Assembly (NCBI GenBank): GCA_965202675.1
Contig: OZ241842.1
Location: forward strand, 2,170,001 to 2,234,000
Direction: 5' to 3'
Origin: CATQHD01 sp965202675
GTDB lineage: Bacteria > Actinomycetota > Acidimicrobiia > Spongiisociales > Spongiisociaceae
DNA: 64,000 nt
Positions 44,070 through 51,958 of this stretch are shown here, in pieces (positions within the stretch are counted from its first letter, which is position 1; each line of letters opens with the position of its first letter). The position numbers and the translations under genes were made by a program. Below the pieces are notes generated by a model. The model searched no databases. It saw only the letters and a program-made list of their open reading frames with translations, and was not told the origin of the DNA.

Positions 44070-44313
44070 CCGGGTGCCGGAGGCCGGTTGATTCATTGGT
44101 TCAGTTCGGTCGGTGTCACGTCGATGGCCTGCGCGAATCGAATCGTCCGGGGCAGGAGTGCGGCCGCCCGGCCGGTAACCAGCTCGTCGCCGGGCTGGAC
44201 GAGGGCGCGCCGCCGGTGATGGTGGTGAGGCCGGCCGTCACCTCTGTTCCTGTCGAGCAGCGATGATCTGACGCCCGGCGGAGGACGCGGGCCCCGGTAT
44301 AGGCTTGCCGGCG

Positions 44314-44745
44314 ATGGACAATCTCAGCCCCGAGGACCGTTCATACTGTATGTCTCGAATCCGGTCCCGCGATATGAAACCGGAGATGGCCGTTCGTTCG
44401 ATGGTGCACCGCATGGGGTTGCGGTTCCGTCTGCACCGGCGGGACCTGCCGGGCAACCCCGATCTGGTGCTCGCCCGGCACAGGGCGGTGATCTTCGTGC
44501 ACGGATGCTTCTGGCATTGGCATCCCGACCCGGACTGTCCGATCGCCGGGCTGCCCGCGACCAACGTCGACTATTGGGGGCCGAAGTTCGCCAGGACCCG
44601 GGAGCGGGATGCGCAGAACGCCGCTCGGTTGGAAGAGGAAGGTTGGCGGGTGCTGGCGATCTGGGAGTGCGAGCTGCGGGACCCGGACCGGGTGATCGAC
44701 CGGATCGAGGGCTTCTTCGGCGTCGAACGGGTGGGGCCGCCCTGA
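44314..44745 (+). CDS. vsr: Very short patch repair endonuclease Vsr
   Basis: 143 aa from the ATG at 44314, giving the family start MDNLSPEDRSYCMSRIRSRD. It has NPDLVLARHRAVIFVHGCFW with the catalytic Asp and the zinc/active-site HWHPDPDCP, then YWGPKFARTRERD. Vsr nicks 5' of T in T:G mismatches made by deamination of 5-methylcytosine, protecting DNA methylated by a Dcm enzyme. GC composition matches the host chromosome, unlike the neighbouring helicase unit. A TTG three codons upstream is possible but less likely. Confidence 0.9.
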   Translation: MDNLSPEDRSYCMSRIRSRDMKPEMAVRSMVHRMGLRFRLHRRDLPGNPDLVLARHRAVIFVHGCFWHWHPDPDCPIAGLPATNVDYWGPKFARTRERDAQNAARLEEEGWRVLAIWECELRDPDRVIDRIEGFFGVERVGPP

Positions 44746-44951
44746 TGCCCGTATTCGAGAACCGGGTCCGGCGGGCGGCAGAGCGGTTCGTGTCGTACCC
44801 TGTCCGTACCCTGGGCGCGATGGAAAAGCAGACGTTTTCCTTGGACGCGGCCTACGATGCGGGCATCCCCGGTGAGGAGGGTTGCCTGGAGGACTACCGG
44901 TCCGGCCGGCGCGGGCCGGCTGGGTGCAGTGCGGGGGCGGCGGATGGTTAG
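44745..44951 (+). CDS. Small ORF between vsr and dcm (unknown)
   Basis: 68 aa, its ATG sharing one base with the vsr stop (TGATG) and its stop overlapping the dcm start. Sequence begins MPVFENRVRRAAERFVSYPV and contains MEKQTFSLDAAYDAGIPGEE. The tight coupling on both sides suggests it is translated, but it matches no family I know and may only be the reading-through arrangement of a coupled operon. Confidence 0.4.
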   Translation: MPVFENRVRRAAERFVSYPVRTLGAMEKQTFSLDAAYDAGIPGEEGCLEDYRSGRRGPAGCSAGAADG

Positions 44952-46107
44952 GTTCGCGGAGTTCTTCGCGGGCATCGGTCTGGTGCGCGAGGCGGTGGCG
45001 CCGCTCGGTTGGGAGTGCGTGTTCGCCAACGACATCGCCCCCGGCAAGGCAGAGATGTACCGGGAGCGGTTCGGCGCCGGCGACTTGGTGGTGGACGACA
45101 TCAACAATCTGTCTGTCCAGGACCTGCCGGAGGATCTGGACGCGGTGACCGCCTCCTTTCCCTGCACGGATCTGTCGCTGGCGGGCAACCGGGCCGGTCT
45201 GGCGGGGAAGCATTCGGGGACGGTATGGCCTCTTCTCGATCTGTTGGCGGAGCAGTGCCGCCGGCGCGAAGCTCCGTCCGGCCTGTTGCTGGAGAACGTA
45301 ACCGGGTTCCTGTCGTCTCGGGGCGGCCGGGATCTGTTCGAGGTGTGCAGGCGGATAGCCGAGCTCGGGTATGCGGTCGATCTGGCGGTGGTCGACGCCC
45401 GGTGGTTCACGCCGCAGAGCCGGCCCCGGCTGTTCGTGATGGGGGTGCGGCCGGGCGGCGGGCCGGGATGGCCGACCCCGGGGCCGGGCGTGTCGCGGGT
45501 GCGGCCTGCCGGAGTGCGGCGTTTTCAGGCGGCGCATGCGGAGCTCCCGTTCGTAGAGCTGCCGATTCCGGAACCGCCCGGCCGGGCCGGCCATTCCCTG
45601 CTGTCCGTCTTGGAGGACGTGGCGCCGGACGACGGGCGCTGGTGGCCCGAGGAGCAGACGGCTGTTCTGCTGGCGGGCATGGCGGATAGGCACCGTCTGC
45701 GGGTGGAGGAACTCATGGCGGGCCGCAGAGGCGGGGCGGCGGCAATGTACCGGAGGCGCAGGCGAAAACGAACGGTGGGCGAGGTGCGGGCAGATGAGAT
45801 CGCCGGGTGCCTCCGGACCCCCCAGGGCGGCAGCAGCGTCCAGTTCCTGGTGGACTGCCGCAGCGGGGCCACTCGAATACGGCCTCTTACCGGAGTCGAG
45901 TACGCCAGGCTGCAGGGAGCCGGATCGTTCCCGGTGAACGTGGGCGACCGGCAGGCCCGGATGGGTTTCGGGGATGCGGTATGCGTGCCGGCGGTGCGGT
46001 GGCTGGTGCGTCACGCCTTTGCTCACCTGACCGATCTTCCTGCGCCGCCGGCGAACTCGCAACCGGGTTTGCCGGAACCGGTCGGCTCTTACGCCGCCCT
46101 GGCCTGA
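44944..46107 (+). CDS. dcm: DNA (cytosine-5)-methyltransferase
   Basis: 387 aa from the ATG at 44944 (MVRFAEFFAGIGLVREAVAP, motif I). Motif IV catalytic Cys is in TASFPCTDLSLAG, motif VI LLLENVTGFL, motif VIII QSRPRLFVMGV, and motifs IX/X RIRPLTGVEYARLQG and RQARMGFGDAVCVPAV. It methylates cytosine at C5 in a sequence context set by the central target-recognition region (about 180-300). No restriction endonuclease gene is recognisable beside it. Together with vsr it forms a methylation-and-repair pair. It could be the host mark for the neighbouring defence unit. Confidence 0.92.
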   Translation: MVRFAEFFAGIGLVREAVAPLGWECVFANDIAPGKAEMYRERFGAGDLVVDDINNLSVQDLPEDLDAVTASFPCTDLSLAGNRAGLAGKHSGTVWPLLDLLAEQCRRREAPSGLLLENVTGFLSSRGGRDLFEVCRRIAELGYAVDLAVVDARWFTPQSRPRLFVMGVRPGGGPGWPTPGPGVSRVRPAGVRRFQAAHAELPFVELPIPEPPGRAGHSLLSVLEDVAPDDGRWWPEEQTAVLLAGMADRHRLRVEELMAGRRGGAAAMYRRRRRKRTVGEVRADEIAGCLRTPQGGSSVQFLVDCRSGATRIRPLTGVEYARLQGAGSFPVNVGDRQARMGFGDAVCVPAVRWLVRHAFAHLTDLPAPPANSQPGLPEPVGSYAALA

Positions 46108-46157
46108 ACAAACCCCCTTGAGAGTTCCGCCGCGTCGGGGCGGCGATAATCCGGGAT

Positions 46158-47207
46158 ATGAGGACGGCTGATTTCGACTATTGCCTGCCCGAGGAGCGGA
46201 TCGCGCAGTCGCCGGTCGAACCCCGGGATGCGGCGCGGTTGTTGCGGGCTTCCGATCTCACCGACTGGAGGGTGCGGGACCTGCCGGAGCTGCTGCGTCC
46301 GGGGGATCTGGCGGTGGTCAACGAAACCCGGGTGCGGGCGGCGCGGCTCCTGGGGCGGAGGGAACCCACCGGCGGGAAGGTCGAGATATTTCTGCTGGGG
46401 CGCCGCGGCCTGCGCTGGGAGGCGTTGGTCCGGCCGGCCCGCCGCCTCCGGGCGGGTTCGGAAGTGCGGATCGGGCCGCTGCTGGCCCGCCTGGACACCG
46501 ATCCCCGCCAGGGCATGGTCGAGCTGACCCTCCGCACGGATCGGGGCGGCGCCGACCAGGCCGAGGTGGAGGGCGCCATCGCCGAAGTCGGGCGGGTGCC
46601 GCTCCCGCCCTATATCCACCGCCCGCTCGACGACCCCGAGCGCTACCAGACCGTCTTCGGGCGCCGGGTCGGTTCATCGGCCGCCTCCACCGCCGCCCTG
46701 CACTTCACCGAGCGCACCCTCTCGGCGTTGGCCGACCGGGGCGTCGGGCTGGCCGGGGTGGAGCTGCAGATCGGTGTGGACACCTTCCGCCCTATCACCG
46801 CCGAGCGCATCGCCGACCACGAGATGCATTCGGAGTGGATCGACGTGCCGGAAAACACGGTGCGCCGGATCAGGGAGGCCAGGGCGGCGGGCGGCCGGGT
46901 GGCGGCGGTGGGCACCACGGTGGTAAGGGCTCTGGAGACCGCCTGCCGGCAAGGCCGGATGGAGCCCTACCGCGGCCCCACCCGCCTCTACATAACGCCC
47001 GGCTACCGTTTCGGGGCGGTGGACCTGCTGATGACCAACTTCCATATGCCTTCCTCGTCGCTCCTGGTGCTGATGGCGGCCTTCATGGGTCCGGCTTGGA
47101 GGAGCGTGTACGAGGCGGCCCTGGCGAGGGGTTACCGGTTTCTGTCGTTCGGCGACGCCATGTTGGCGGAGCGCTCCGAGGAGGCGCCGGCGCGCCCGAT
47201 CAAATGA
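46158..47207 (+). CDS. queA: S-adenosylmethionine:tRNA ribosyltransferase-isomerase QueA
   Basis: 349 aa. MRTADFDYCLPEERIAQSPV opening, LAVVNETRVRAARLLGRR, VPLPPYIHRPLDD, YQTVFG, TAALHFTERTL and YRFGAVDLLMTNFHMPSSSL are all family marks. It transfers the ribosyl part of SAM to preQ1 in tRNA to form epoxyqueuosine. Its stop overlaps the tgt ATG (ATGA), so the queuosine pathway genes are coupled. Confidence 0.95.
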   Translation: MRTADFDYCLPEERIAQSPVEPRDAARLLRASDLTDWRVRDLPELLRPGDLAVVNETRVRAARLLGRREPTGGKVEIFLLGRRGLRWEALVRPARRLRAGSEVRIGPLLARLDTDPRQGMVELTLRTDRGGADQAEVEGAIAEVGRVPLPPYIHRPLDDPERYQTVFGRRVGSSAASTAALHFTERTLSALADRGVGLAGVELQIGVDTFRPITAERIADHEMHSEWIDVPENTVRRIREARAAGGRVAAVGTTVVRALETACRQGRMEPYRGPTRLYITPGYRFGAVDLLMTNFHMPSSSLLVLMAAFMGPAWRSVYEAALARGYRFLSFGDAMLAERSEEAPARPIK

Positions 47208-48376
47208 ACGCCGCCGTTTCCTACGAGTGCCTGGCCGAGGACGGCGCGGCCCGACGCGGCCGGCTCACCACCCCCCACGGCGTTATCGACACCCCGGCCT
47301 TCATGCCGGTGGGGACCAGGGCGTCGGTCCGCACCCTCGACTCGCACGACCTGCGCTCGACGGGGACGCAGATGGTGCTGGCCAACACCTACCATCTAAT
47401 GCTGCGGCCCGGCGCGGAGGCGGTGGCCGAGCTGGGCGGTCTGCACCGCTTCATGGGCTGGGACGGCGCCGTTCTCACCGACTCGGGCGGCTATCAGGCG
47501 TTCTCGCTGGATGCGGCCGTCACCGAGGAAGGATGCGGTTTCCGCTCCGTCTACGACGGGTCGAAGCTGTTCCTCACCCCCGAGCAGGCTGTGCACCGCC
47601 AGGAGCTGTTGGGCCCCGACATCGCCATGGTGCTGGATGTGTGCATCGGGCTGCCCGCCCCCCGCACCGAAGTCGAAGGGGCCATGGAGATGTCCCTGCG
47701 CTGGGCCGAGCGTTCGGCGGCAGTCCACAGCCGGCCCGACCAGGCCCTGTTCGGCATCGTCCAGGGAGGGGTGGACCCGGACCTGCGTTTGGAGAGCGCC
47801 CGCCGCACCGCCGAGCTGGGCTTTCCCGGATACGGAATCGGCGGGCTGTCGGTGGGGGAGGACCCGGCCCTGCGCGACGCGGCGGTAGAGGCGGCCGCGG
47901 CCGGCCTTCCGCCGGAGGCGCCCCGGTATTTCATGGGGCTGGGCGATCCCGAGGGGCTGCTCGAGTCGGTGGCCCGCGGGGTGGACCTGTTCGATTGCGT
48001 GTGGCCCACCCGCCTGGCCCGCCACGGCAAGGCGATCACCTCGCGGGGGGACTTCAACATCCGGCTGGCCCGTTTTGCGGGGGATGACGCCCCCCTCGAC
48101 CCCGACTGTTCCTGCCTGACCTGCCGCACCTACTCCCGCGCCTACCTCCGCCATCTGGCCGCAACCGGGGAGCTGTCCCTGCCCAGGCTGCTGTCCATCC
48201 ACAATCTGGCGGCCATCCACCGCCTGCTGGCCGAGGCCCGGTCGGCCATCGAAGCGGGCGCCTTCTCCGACCTGCACCGCCGGACGGCCGCCGCCCGCCG
48301 TTCCGGCCCGGCCCCCGGCGGCGGCAGTTCGACGGCCGATTCCATGGACTATTCGAACGGTTTGCGGTCGGGCTAG
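47204..48376 (+). CDS. tgt: Queuine/preQ1 tRNA-guanine transglycosylase Tgt
   Basis: 390 aa. Catalytic Asp in VLTDSGGYQAFSL (most enzymes have GGFQVFSL), substrate-site FGIVQGGVD, second Asp in FDCVWPTRLARHGKA, and the zinc site CSCLTCRTYSRAYLRHL. It exchanges G34 for preQ1 in tRNA for Asp, Asn, His and Tyr. The last ~30 residues are a Gly/Ser-rich tail. The Phe to Tyr and Val to Ala changes near the catalytic Asp are conservative. Confidence 0.95.
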   Translation: MNAAVSYECLAEDGAARRGRLTTPHGVIDTPAFMPVGTRASVRTLDSHDLRSTGTQMVLANTYHLMLRPGAEAVAELGGLHRFMGWDGAVLTDSGGYQAFSLDAAVTEEGCGFRSVYDGSKLFLTPEQAVHRQELLGPDIAMVLDVCIGLPAPRTEVEGAMEMSLRWAERSAAVHSRPDQALFGIVQGGVDPDLRLESARRTAELGFPGYGIGGLSVGEDPALRDAAVEAAAAGLPPEAPRYFMGLGDPEGLLESVARGVDLFDCVWPTRLARHGKAITSRGDFNIRLARFAGDDAPLDPDCSCLTCRTYSRAYLRHLAATGELSLPRLLSIHNLAAIHRLLAEARSAIEAGAFSDLHRRTAAARRSGPAPGGGSSTADSMDYSNGLRSG

Positions 48377-48447
48377 CATTGGACACCCGCCCGAGGCGGG
48401 TCAGTCCCGAAGAGGCCTCACCGGCCCGTGAAAGAGGTGTTACAGCA

Positions 48448-48756
48448 ATGCCCGCGTTTTATCTTGCCCAACAAGGCGGAAGCATCGGCTTCCTGTTGCC
48501 GCTTCTGTTGCTCGGGGTGCTCATGTATTTCTTCATGATCCGCCCGCAGCGCAGGCGCATGCGCCGCCAGCAGGAGCTGGCTTCTTCTCTCGAGGTGGGA
48601 AACCAGGTGAGAACAATCGGCGGCCTGTTGGGAGTGGTGGTCGGCTTGGGCGAAGACTATGTGATACTCGGCGTCGAAGACGGGCGCATCAGGGTGCAGC
48701 GCTCGGCGGTGGCCGCCCGCATCGACCCCGGCGGCGCATCCGATTCCGGTTCTTAG
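48448..48756 (+). CDS. yajC: Sec translocon accessory protein YajC
   Basis: 102 aa from the ATG at 48448, with AAAGAGG upstream. One membrane span (GFLLPLLLLGVLMYFFMI) with the family signature MIRPQRRRMRRQQEL, then LEVGNQVRTIGGLLGVVVGL. It forms the SecDF-YajC complex that helps protein export. secD starts 9 bases after its stop. Confidence 0.93.
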   Translation: MPAFYLAQQGGSIGFLLPLLLLGVLMYFFMIRPQRRRMRRQQELASSLEVGNQVRTIGGLLGVVVGLGEDYVILGVEDGRIRVQRSAVAARIDPGGASDSGS

Positions 48757-48765
48757 ACCAAAAGC

Positions 48766-50310
48766 GTGTCTCGCCGGTGGATAACCGTCGCCGTCATGGT
48801 GGTCGCGGCCTGGGGGGGCCTAGCCGCCGTGCTGGCGGTCGGCTGGGCGCCCCGGCTGGGCCTCGACCTGCAGGGCGGTACATCGGTCATCCTCGAAGCC
48901 CCTGAAGGAACCGACGAAAACGTAGTCGAGACGGCCGTCGAGGTCATGCGGCGGCGCATCGAGGACTTCGGAAGCGTCCAGGAACCGGAGATATCGATCA
49001 GCGGGGGGACCTCGATCCTCGTCCAGCTTCCCGGGGTAACCGACCAGGATCGGGCGCTGGACGCGGTGGGGCGGACCGGCCTGCTCACCTTCCGCCCGGT
49101 GCGCTCCATCAGCGGCCCCTCTCCCATCCAGCAGGAAGCCGAGGCGGCGGGGGAGGGGTTCGTCTACCCGGAGGGGGTGGACCCGGAGACCGGCCTCTCC
49201 TCGGATGACGACATCAACGCGGCCCGCGCCTACCTGCCCGCCTACGACGACGAGGGGAACCTGGAAGCGGTGTACGAGGTGGGACCCGCCGACCTCGCCG
49301 CCCATCACGGCGGGCTGTGCTCCGAACAGGCGCTCGACTGCAGCCGGCTTCCGAACGATCCCGCCCCCCTCACCGGCGCCGAGGTCGAATCGGCCCTCGC
49401 CTTGTTCGGCCAGCAGACCGCCTCGGGCTGGCTGGTGCAGCTCACCCTGACCGATGAAGGGGCGGGCCGGTTTGCCGCCCTGACCGGGCTGCTGACCCAG
49501 TTTCCGGTCGGCAGCCCCAACCGGCAGCTGGCCATCGTGCTCGACGGGTCGGTGATGTCGGCGCCCAGCGTGGCGCCCGATGTGGGGCCGGAGGGCATAA
49601 CCGGCGGCACCGCCGTCATCACCATCGGCGCCGAAGAGAACGCCCAACAGGAAACCGAGGACCTGACCACCGTGCTCCGCTACGGGTCGCTTCCGGTGGC
49701 TTTCGAGCGCTCCGCAGTCCAGAAGGTGTCCGCCACCCTGGGGGAGGACTCACTGCGGGCCGGGCTGGCGGCCGGCATCGGCGGGCTGGCGCTGGTGGTG
49801 CTGTTCCTGCTTTTCTACTACCGGGCGATGGGGCTGGTAACCCTGTTGGGCCTCACGGTGTTCGGCAGCCTGCTGGTGCTGATATTCGGGCTGCTGGGGG
49901 CGTGGCAGGGGTTGACCCTGACCCTCTCGGGCGTGGCGGGGATCATCGTGTCGGTGGGCATCACCTCCGACTCCTACATCGTGTTCTTCGAACGGGTCAA
50001 GGAAGAGGTGCGCCACGGGCGCACGGTGGTGGACGCCTCCAACGAGGCCTTCCGGCGGGCCTTCCGCACCATCCTCACCGCCGACTTCGTGTCGTTCGTA
50101 GGGGCGGTGCTGCTGTGGGCGCTGGCCATCGGCCCGGTCAAGGGGTTCGCGCAGGCGCTGGGGATCGCCACCCTCCTGGACGTGGTCGTGTTCGCCTACT
50201 TCACCCGCAACGCCTCCGCCATCCTGGCGCGCAGCCGGCTGGGCGCGGCGGGCCGGTTCAGCATAAGGGGGGCGGTGAGGGGGGCGCCTGCGCAGGGAGG
50301 GGGGGCATGA
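48766..50310 (+). CDS. secD: Protein translocase subunit SecD
   Basis: 514 aa from a GTG. First membrane span, then LGLDLQGGTSVILEA, a large extracytoplasmic domain (about 35-310), a PSVAP and GGTAVITIG segment, then five membrane spans with RAGLAAGIGGLALVVLFLLF and VSVGITSDSYIVFFERVKEE. It uses the proton motive force to pull translocated protein outward with SecF. The stop overlaps secF by 4 bases. Confidence 0.94.
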   Translation: MSRRWITVAVMVVAAWGGLAAVLAVGWAPRLGLDLQGGTSVILEAPEGTDENVVETAVEVMRRRIEDFGSVQEPEISISGGTSILVQLPGVTDQDRALDAVGRTGLLTFRPVRSISGPSPIQQEAEAAGEGFVYPEGVDPETGLSSDDDINAARAYLPAYDDEGNLEAVYEVGPADLAAHHGGLCSEQALDCSRLPNDPAPLTGAEVESALALFGQQTASGWLVQLTLTDEGAGRFAALTGLLTQFPVGSPNRQLAIVLDGSVMSAPSVAPDVGPEGITGGTAVITIGAEENAQQETEDLTTVLRYGSLPVAFERSAVQKVSATLGEDSLRAGLAAGIGGLALVVLFLLFYYRAMGLVTLLGLTVFGSLLVLIFGLLGAWQGLTLTLSGVAGIIVSVGITSDSYIVFFERVKEEVRHGRTVVDASNEAFRRAFRTILTADFVSFVGAVLLWALAIGPVKGFAQALGIATLLDVVVFAYFTRNASAILARSRLGAAGRFSIRGAVRGAPAQGGGA

Positions 50311-51350
50311 GCGCACTGACCCGCCTCTACCGGGGCGAGACCTCCTTCGACTTCGTGGGCGGCGCCCGGCGGTGGTTCATCGCGTCGGGCGCGGTGCTGC
50401 TCATCTGCCTGGGCAGTCTGGCCTTCCGCAACTTCAACCTGAGCCTGGACTTCACCGGCGGCGTCGCCATCACCGCCCCCAACCCGGCGGGGGCGGATAT
50501 AGGGGAGATCCGTTCGGCGCTGGGATCGATCGGGGACGCGGCCCGCATCCAGCTCATCGACGACGGGGCCGCCGTGAGGGTGCAGACCGAGGCCATCGAC
50601 CTGGACGCGGAGCGCGAGCTGGCGGCCTTGCTGGTGGCGGTTGCCGGCACCGAGATCGATCTGACCGATGTGGATTCGGTCGGCCCCACCTTCGGACGCC
50701 AGATCGCCCGGCGGGCCCTGCAGGCCCTGGGGGTGTTCCTGGGGGCGGTCGTGATCTTTATCAGCATCCGCTTCGAATGGAAGATGGCTCTGGGGGCCAT
50801 AGCCGCCCTGCTCCACGACCTGCTGCTGACCTCGGGCGTCTATTCCATCCTGGGCTTCGAGGTAACCCCGGCCACCGTGGTGGCGGTGCTGACCATCCTC
50901 GGCTACTCCCTCTACGACACGGTGGTCGTGTACGACAAGATCAGGGAGAACACAGAAGAGGACCAGGACCGGCGCACCTATTCCGACCTGGTCAACCGTT
51001 CCATGAACCAGGTGCTCATGCGGTCGATCAACACCTCCCTCACCAGCCTGCTGCCGGTGGGGTCGCTGCTGTTCATCGGCTCCATCCTGCTGGGGGCCGG
51101 CACCCTGCGGGAGTTCGCCCTGGCCCTGTTCGTGGGTATCGCCGCCGGCACCTACTCGTCGATCTTCATCGCCGCGCCCCTGCTGGCCCTCTGGAAGGAG
51201 CGGGAAAAAGAGTGGTCCCGCCGCCGATACCGGGCCGAGCAGAAGGCCGGCGGGCGGACTCCCTCCGGCGGTCCCAAGCCCCCGCCCGCCCGGCTCAGCT
51301 CCCAGGGCCGGCGGGCCGCCGTCAAGCGGGGCAAGGACCGGAACCGGTGA
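50307..51350 (+). CDS. secF: Protein translocase subunit SecF
   Basis: 347 aa. Initial span SGAVLLICLGSLAFRNFNLS, then LDFTGGVAITAPNPAGADIG, and the C-terminal RND-like membrane block with GYSLYDTVVVYDKIRENTEE and NRSMNQVLMRSINTSLTSLL. Partner of SecD. The C-terminal cytosolic tail is basic with a Pro/Gly linker (KAGGRTPSGGPKPPPARLSS). Confidence 0.94.
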   Translation: MSALTRLYRGETSFDFVGGARRWFIASGAVLLICLGSLAFRNFNLSLDFTGGVAITAPNPAGADIGEIRSALGSIGDAARIQLIDDGAAVRVQTEAIDLDAERELAALLVAVAGTEIDLTDVDSVGPTFGRQIARRALQALGVFLGAVVIFISIRFEWKMALGAIAALLHDLLLTSGVYSILGFEVTPATVVAVLTILGYSLYDTVVVYDKIRENTEEDQDRRTYSDLVNRSMNQVLMRSINTSLTSLLPVGSLLFIGSILLGAGTLREFALALFVGIAAGTYSSIFIAAPLLALWKEREKEWSRRRYRAEQKAGGRTPSGGPKPPPARLSSQGRRAAVKRGKDRNR

Positions 51351-51379
51351 ACGGCCTGCCCCGGCGAAGCCGGCCGCCT

Positions 51380-51397
51380 CCGGGGGTGCGCCCCCGG
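51380..51397 (+). terminator. GC hairpin after secF
   Basis: CCGGGGG-TGCG-CCCCCGG-type stem (7 bp) between secF and apt, embedded in further self-complementary sequence. No T-tract, so it may act as a processing or attenuating structure rather than a rho-independent terminator. Confidence 0.4.
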
Positions 51398-51418
51398 GGC
51401 CGGCATTAACATAGCGGC

Positions 51419-51958
51419 GTGGACGGCGCGATGGATGCGGGGCGGTTGCGGGCCTTGATCAGGGACATCCCCGGGTTCCCGGTTCCGGAGGTGGTTTTCA
51501 AGGACATCACCCCGGTGCTGGGAAACGAGCAGGCCCTGCGCGCCGCGGTGGAGCTGATCGCCGAACCGTTCCAGGGGGCGGGGGTGACCGCGGTGGCGGG
51601 CATTGAGGCGCGCGGCTTCGTCCTGGCCCCTCCGGCGGCGTTGGCGCTCGGGGCCGGATTCGTTCCCCTGCGCAAACAGGGCAAGCTCCCCTACCGCACC
51701 CGGAGCGAGGAGTACCAGCTCGAGTACGGCTCCGACGTGTTGGAGATCCACGAGGACGCCGTCGGCCCCGGCGACCGGGTGCTGCTGGTGGACGATGTGA
51801 TCGCCACCGGGGGGACGGCCGGCGCCGCCGCCCGCTTGATCAAGGGGCTGGGGGCCGAGCTGGCCGGCATGGGGGTGCTGATCGAGCTGGCCTTCCTGGG
51901 GGGGCGCAAGGCGCTGGACCCGGATGTGGGGCTGCATGCGGTGGTGGCCTATGAGTAG
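51419..51958 (+). CDS. apt: Adenine phosphoribosyltransferase
   Basis: 179 aa from a GTG (ATG at 51431 also possible). IRDIPGFPVPEVVFKDITPV, AGIEARGFVLAPP and the PRPP loop VLLVDDVIATGGTAGAA are diagnostic. Salvages adenine to AMP. Lies between secF and rel as in many bacteria; its end overlaps the start of the next gene by 8 bases. Confidence 0.94.
   Translation: MDGAMDAGRLRALIRDIPGFPVPEVVFKDITPVLGNEQALRAAVELIAEPFQGAGVTAVAGIEARGFVLAPPAALALGAGFVPLRKQGKLPYRTRSEEYQLEYGSDVLEIHEDAVGPGDRVLLVDDVIATGGTAGAAARLIKGLGAELAGMGVLIELAFLGGRKALDPDVGLHAVVAYE

Noticed and set aside
35392..44313. Integrase, transposase or att direct repeats bounding the AT-rich island
   Set aside because: None of these was found in either flank on inspection, so the island is called by composition and synteny only, not as a defined mobile element.
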